A stretch of DNA of 64,000 nt from Streptococcus sp. SN-1 (GTDB lineage: Bacteria > Bacillota > Bacilli > Lactobacillales > Streptococcaceae), in assembly GCF_041154385.1 (NCBI RefSeq), contig NZ_AP028929.1, positions 1,934,501-1,998,500 on the forward strand, in the 5' to 3' direction. The translations under genes and the position numbers were made by a program. This document shows positions 61,332 through 64,000 of this stretch, piece after piece; position 1 is the stretch's first letter, and each line of letters opens with the position of its first letter. The notes beneath the pieces were generated by a model. The model did no database searches. It was not told where the DNA came from and saw only the letters and a list, made by a program, of their open reading frames with translations.

Positions 61332-62408
61332 TTACATATCTAATTTTTTCAAATCTGCTGCCATTTGTTCAGTAGATATCATAGTTTCTTCTATCTTCTC
61401 TTCTGATTCTTTAAAATATTTTTCATCAAATTGAACAACATTAAATCCATATTTGAATAAATTTTTGTTGTTCTTTCGATAGCCTAAGCGTTCATCTTGT
61501 TTTCTTTGAAGCTTATCTAAACCATTTACAAATTTTGAAACTTGTTCAACTATCATTCTTTGTTCTTCCTCTAAATAATGTTCTAATACTTCCCCATCTT
61601 CTAGTACTAGTTCATTCAAGGAGTTCTTTTGTATAGTGCTTGCTCTATATTCTCTATAATCCGCATTCAAAAATAAATTTGAAGTCTGATAAACCTGAAG
61701 CCCTAGCGAATCTTCTGTTTGTTTGTTATCAAAAATAACATCTTCATACACTCGTTCCGCAAAATCAATTATTCTATTATCTAATTTTTTCAAATAATAT
61801 TTTTTTTCAATAAAGAATTCTTTAAATAGTCTGTAAAATTTTTCTTCTACTTCATTTTGATAAAGTCTTGAAATAACTTTAAATAAATTCTTATCAAAAA
61901 TATCAAATGCAACAATACCATCAGATAGGTCTGCTTCGATTTCTTTTTTAGCTAATTCACTTGAAAACAAGACAGACTCTTTCAAAGCTTCAAGCATATT
62001 CGATTTCAATTGTTGCTCTCTAATTGTTTTAAAATCAGATGAGCTAATAGATTCAAAAACTATTAAATAGAAAAGACTTGGAAGCAATTTCTTCCAGTTT
62101 TCTTCATGCCCCCAAAGCAATTCTGAAACAGTTAAATTCATATTCTTAGCAAGCAACTCTAAAACATATTCAGACAAATGAGTTCGACTATCTTTCATTA
62201 ATCGACTCATTTTTTCTTTAGCCGTGTCCTTGTTTCCGCTATAGTAAGCACCACTATTACTTAATTCGCCAAACCTTTCATCATGTAAAAACATATACCA
62301 ATAATATTTTTTCCCTTTCTCTAACTGTTCAGCTTTAAAATTTTTAATCTTCTCAGGTACTGTATCAATTGTTGCACGTTTTAAAAATTCTATAGTATGT
62401 CTATACAT
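61332..62408 (-). CDS. probable element repressor with divergent HTH-like region
   Basis: 358 residues. Residues about 57-100 (KEKMSRLMKDSRTHLSEYVL then NLTVSELLWG) have the spacing and ending of a Cro/CI-type helix-turn-helix; the rest is a long helical domain without recognisable catalytic motifs. It reads away from the transfer operon across a 304-base gap, has a strong promoter with a palindrome between its -35 and -10, and so sits where ICE master regulators lie. No ImmA-type (HExxH) protease partner is present. Assignment is by context; a replication or unknown role is possible. Confidence 0.6.
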   Translation of the reverse strand: MYRHTIEFLKRATIDTVPEKIKNFKAEQLEKGKKYYWYMFLHDERFGELSNSGAYYSGNKDTAKEKMSRLMKDSRTHLSEYVLELLAKNMNLTVSELLWGHEENWKKLLPSLFYLIVFESISSSDFKTIREQQLKSNMLEALKESVLFSSELAKKEIEADLSDGIVAFDIFDKNLFKVISRLYQNEVEEKFYRLFKEFFIEKKYYLKKLDNRIIDFAERVYEDVIFDNKQTEDSLGLQVYQTSNLFLNADYREYRASTIQKNSLNELVLEDGEVLEHYLEEEQRMIVEQVSKFVNGLDKLQRKQDERLGYRKNNKNLFKYGFNVVQFDEKYFKESEEKIEETMISTEQMAADLKKLDM

Positions 62409-62441
62409 TTAGTTACCTACTTTCATTTTTGTTATAGTTAG

Positions 62442-62470
62442 AGTATAACACAATATATTGTATGTTGCAA
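62442..62470 (-). promoter_or_regulatory. promoter of the probable repressor with internal palindrome
   Basis: Minus strand -35 TTGCAA (62465-62470), 17-base spacer, -10 TATACT (62442-62447). The spacer holds the perfect palindrome ACAATATATTGT (62450-62461). Related TTGTAT/ATACAA half-sites recur at 62459-62464, 62503-62508 and 62559-62564, suggesting multiple operators across the divergent region. A further dyad ACTAGCTT-T-AAGCTAGT lies at 62682-62698 just before the rightward operon. Confidence 0.65.
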
Positions 62471-62712
62471 ACGGTTTTATTTTTAATTTTACGAGATTTA
62501 TCATACAACATTTCTCTTCCTTTATATATGCTAGTTTTACGTCACATAATTAAAATAGTTGTATAAAATATTTTTAAATACCTGCCTGAATTCTTACAAG
62601 GAAATGCAATGTATTTTTTGATAAACTGGTCTTGTAAATAAAGAACGTTCAAATATTTACAAGAAATATTTAACAGAAAGAACTAGCTTTAAGCTAGTAG
62701 AGGAATATTAAT

Positions 62713-63141
62713 ATGGTTAATGCTAACCAAAATTTACTACAAAGTGGTTTGTTCGGAAACAAATCAAATCAATCAGGCGATTCAATTGTAAATGACCGTC
62801 GTACTGCTCCAGTTCTTAGCAACATTTCTACATGCGTCGCAGTAAGTGTTACAGAGCCAAAACCATTTTTCCCAATCGTTGGGTTTGAGAAAAACAGTAA
62901 TGGTAAAAACGCCCCTGTATTCTCAGAAAAATCAATTGGTTATGAAGTATTTTTATCAATGCCCAAAGACGATGGCGCAGTTAAGTTGATTAGCCTTGTT
63001 GTTCCTACGATAGAAATTGCGAATAAGATTCAGTTTAGACATTTGTATCAATTGGTCAATCCAAGAGGAAAATACAAGTATAAAAGTTTTGATGTCATCG
63101 AAGTCTGGGCTGAAGATGTTAAAGAAGTTAGTTTAAAGTAG
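62713..63141 (+). CDS. first gene of the transfer operon, possibly DUF961-like
   Basis: 142 residues, soluble. C-terminal third (FRHLYQLVNPRGKYKYKSFD then VIEVWAEDVKEV) is reminiscent of the DUF961/YdcP proteins that open the transfer operons of Tn916-like elements; the N-terminal half is different, so this is a weak assignment. AGAGGAA site. Followed 13 bases later by the next gene. Confidence 0.6.
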   Translation: MVNANQNLLQSGLFGNKSNQSGDSIVNDRRTAPVLSNISTCVAVSVTEPKPFFPIVGFEKNSNGKNAPVFSEKSIGYEVFLSMPKDDGAVKLISLVVPTIEIANKIQFRHLYQLVNPRGKYKYKSFDVIEVWAEDVKEVSLK

Positions 63142-63154
63142 AGAGGAAATAGAT

Positions 63155-63394
63155 ATGAAAGATATTTCTAAAGAATTAGATGATTTATCAGCTTTAGACT
63201 TGCCCATTGAACTACGAAAGATTTTATCAGCATACATGCGTTCTGAAGTCCAAGGACGAGTTTCATCTTTCGTGAATTTGAGTTTGGTTTACTCAAACGG
63301 TCGTTACACTGATTTCATTCGTTCATACATGTATTTTGAACTTATGCGTCGTAAGATGTTAAAAGAAATGGAAGAAATTTGTAGGTATTTATGA
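63155..63394 (+). CDS. small helical protein of the transfer operon, unknown
   Basis: 79 residues, no membrane segment, Leu/Glu/Arg-rich and probably all helical. AGAGGA site. Its stop overlaps the start of the coupling-protein gene (ATGA at 63391-63394), a sign of coupled translation. Not recognised. Confidence 0.7.
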   Translation: MKDISKELDDLSALDLPIELRKILSAYMRSEVQGRVSSFVNLSLVYSNGRYTDFIRSYMYFELMRRKMLKEMEEICRYL

Positions 63395-64000
63395 TTCGGT
63401 ATAAATTAAATAAAAATACGGGTCATCTGATGCCAACCTTGCCAAGCCTAGTAACTCTACTCCAATTTTTTGGAGTTGGGTTACTATTTGGTGGTGGTAT
63501 TATTCGATGGCTACTATTTAAAGGAACAAAGATTGGGATTTTTAGAAGTGAAGCACAGCTTGGCTTTCATTTAGAAGTAATTGGAATAGCTGTCTTGCTT
63601 TTGGTTAATCTTGTTTTACTGGTTCGATTTGTTTTAAAGCTATCAAAAATTGGCTCAGTATCTCTATACTATCAACTAAGGTTGATTGAACGACAAACAC
63701 ACAAAGCACTGTTGGATTCAGCAACTGCAAATCTCAAAGTTGGTAGCAAATTCATAGATGTTAGTAAAGCGCATGCGTGCTTTGAAAAGCTAAGCAGGCG
63801 CATATCGGTTAAAATCAAAAAATTAGCTGACCAGACTACGGACGATTTAGAAAAGTTTGCGGAAATGTTATCAGCGTGTTTAGTGGGTAAAAACCGTTCA
63901 CTCATTGTTTTAGATTATTGGTTAAGTGAAGATAATACAGAGTTCATTTATTTACTAGATGATATTGTAGAAGCTAAAGCAAGACAGCTGAAGCCTAAAC
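63391..64000 (+). CDS. FtsK/TcpA-like coupling protein, N-terminal part (cut by window edge)
   Basis: The first 203 residues of an open frame that leaves the window. Two membrane helices (about 16-34 VTLLQFFGVGLLFGGGII and 62-80 LEVIGIAVLLLVNLVLLV), then a cytoplasmic region ending near FIYLLDDIVEAKARQ. The Walker motifs would lie beyond 64000, so the assignment rests on the two-helix N-terminus, the operon position after small genes, and the overall resemblance to streptococcal transfer coupling proteins. Confidence 0.65.
   Translation, partial: MIRYKLNKNTGHLMPTLPSLVTLLQFFGVGLLFGGGIIRWLLFKGTKIGIFRSEAQLGFHLEVIGIAVLLLVNLVLLVRFVLKLSKIGSVSLYYQLRLIERQTHKALLDSATANLKVGSKFIDVSKAHACFEKLSRRISVKIKKLADQTTDDLEKFAEMLSACLVGKNRSLIVLDYWLSEDNTEFIYLLDDIVEAKARQLKPK

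Larger units (their letters stand above)
57131..64000. mobile_element. left part of an integrative conjugative or mobilizable element inserted at the 3' end of rpmG
   Basis: Begins right after the rpmG stop and continues past the window. Support: change to AT-rich sequence, absence of BOX repeats, arm-site-like repeats at the boundary, a divergent repressor/transfer-operon layout, an LPXTG SEC10/PgrA-type protein, and an FtsK/TcpA-like gene start. rpmG is a known insertion site of streptococcal ICEs/IMEs. No integrase or relaxase is in view, so whether it is an ICE or an IME, and its right end, cannot be told. Confidence 0.75.

Overview
The window is chromosome from a mitis-group Streptococcus, most likely S. 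pneumoniae or a very close relative. The gene order gltX-pgi-patBA-hexA-argR/argS ... gpsA-galU ... pbp1b-tyrS ... malPM/malXCD-malAR ... aspS-hisS ... ilvD-rpmF-rpmG is the one I know from pneumococcal genomes. The core region also carries five BOX-type intergenic repeats (modules match the BOX-PCR primer region) and compact transcription units closed by strong hairpin terminators. Species assignment is by recall of gene order and repeats, not by a search.

Layout. 1-12 kb: gltX (3'-truncated by the window edge), pgi, a class I glutamine amidotransferase, the heterodimeric exporter PatA/PatB behind a leader attenuator, mismatch repair hexA (mutS), argR divergent from argS. 11.8-12.0 kb: an unexplained row of hairpins where, as I recall, other pneumococci carry a phosphate (pst/pnp) locus. 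12-22.7 kb: gpsA, galU, a rhomboid protease, 5-formyltetrahydrofolate cyclo-ligase, the acetylated diaminopimelate branch (deacetylase and dapH), an EamA transporter, penicillin-binding protein 1b, tyrS. 22.7-26.7 kb: a P1B-type metal ATPase with a small membrane partner, a 23S rRNA methyltransferase whose promoter predicts a leaderless mRNA, and two tiny membrane proteins. 27-36.9 kb: the complete maltose/maltodextrin regulon (malP, malM, malX, malC, malD, malA, malR) with mirrored promoters, MalR operators and a good cre. 36.9-48.4 kb: YitT protein, aspS, a nine-gene membrane-protein operon headed by a small XRE regulator and including an ABC exporter, hisS, an MFS exporter next to an Rgg regulator, and a SufT-like protein. 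48.5-56 kb: ilvD and a split transketolase plus ascorbate-type PTS operon whose only visible EIIA is fused to its regulator. 56-57.1 kb: a small inverted-repeat element that cuts off a gene, an Arc-like protein, rpmF and rpmG.

From 57.13 kb to the right edge the sequence changes character. Immediately after the rpmG stop codon are short direct repeats like tyrosine-recombinase arm sites. BOX elements stop, base composition becomes AT-rich, and the genes are those of an integrative conjugative or mobilizable element. They are an unknown protein, an LPXTG-anchored coiled-coil/CAP surface protein of the SEC10/PgrA surface-exclusion type, a divergent XRE regulator with palindromic operators, a probable master repressor reading away from a rightward transfer operon, and the first genes of that operon (a possible DUF961-like protein, a 79-residue protein, and the start of a membrane-anchored FtsK/TcpA-like coupling protein). 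The integrase, relaxase and other end lie outside the window. This element is the most interesting accessory region here; the surface protein and its private regulator could control recipient recognition, exclusion or adhesion.
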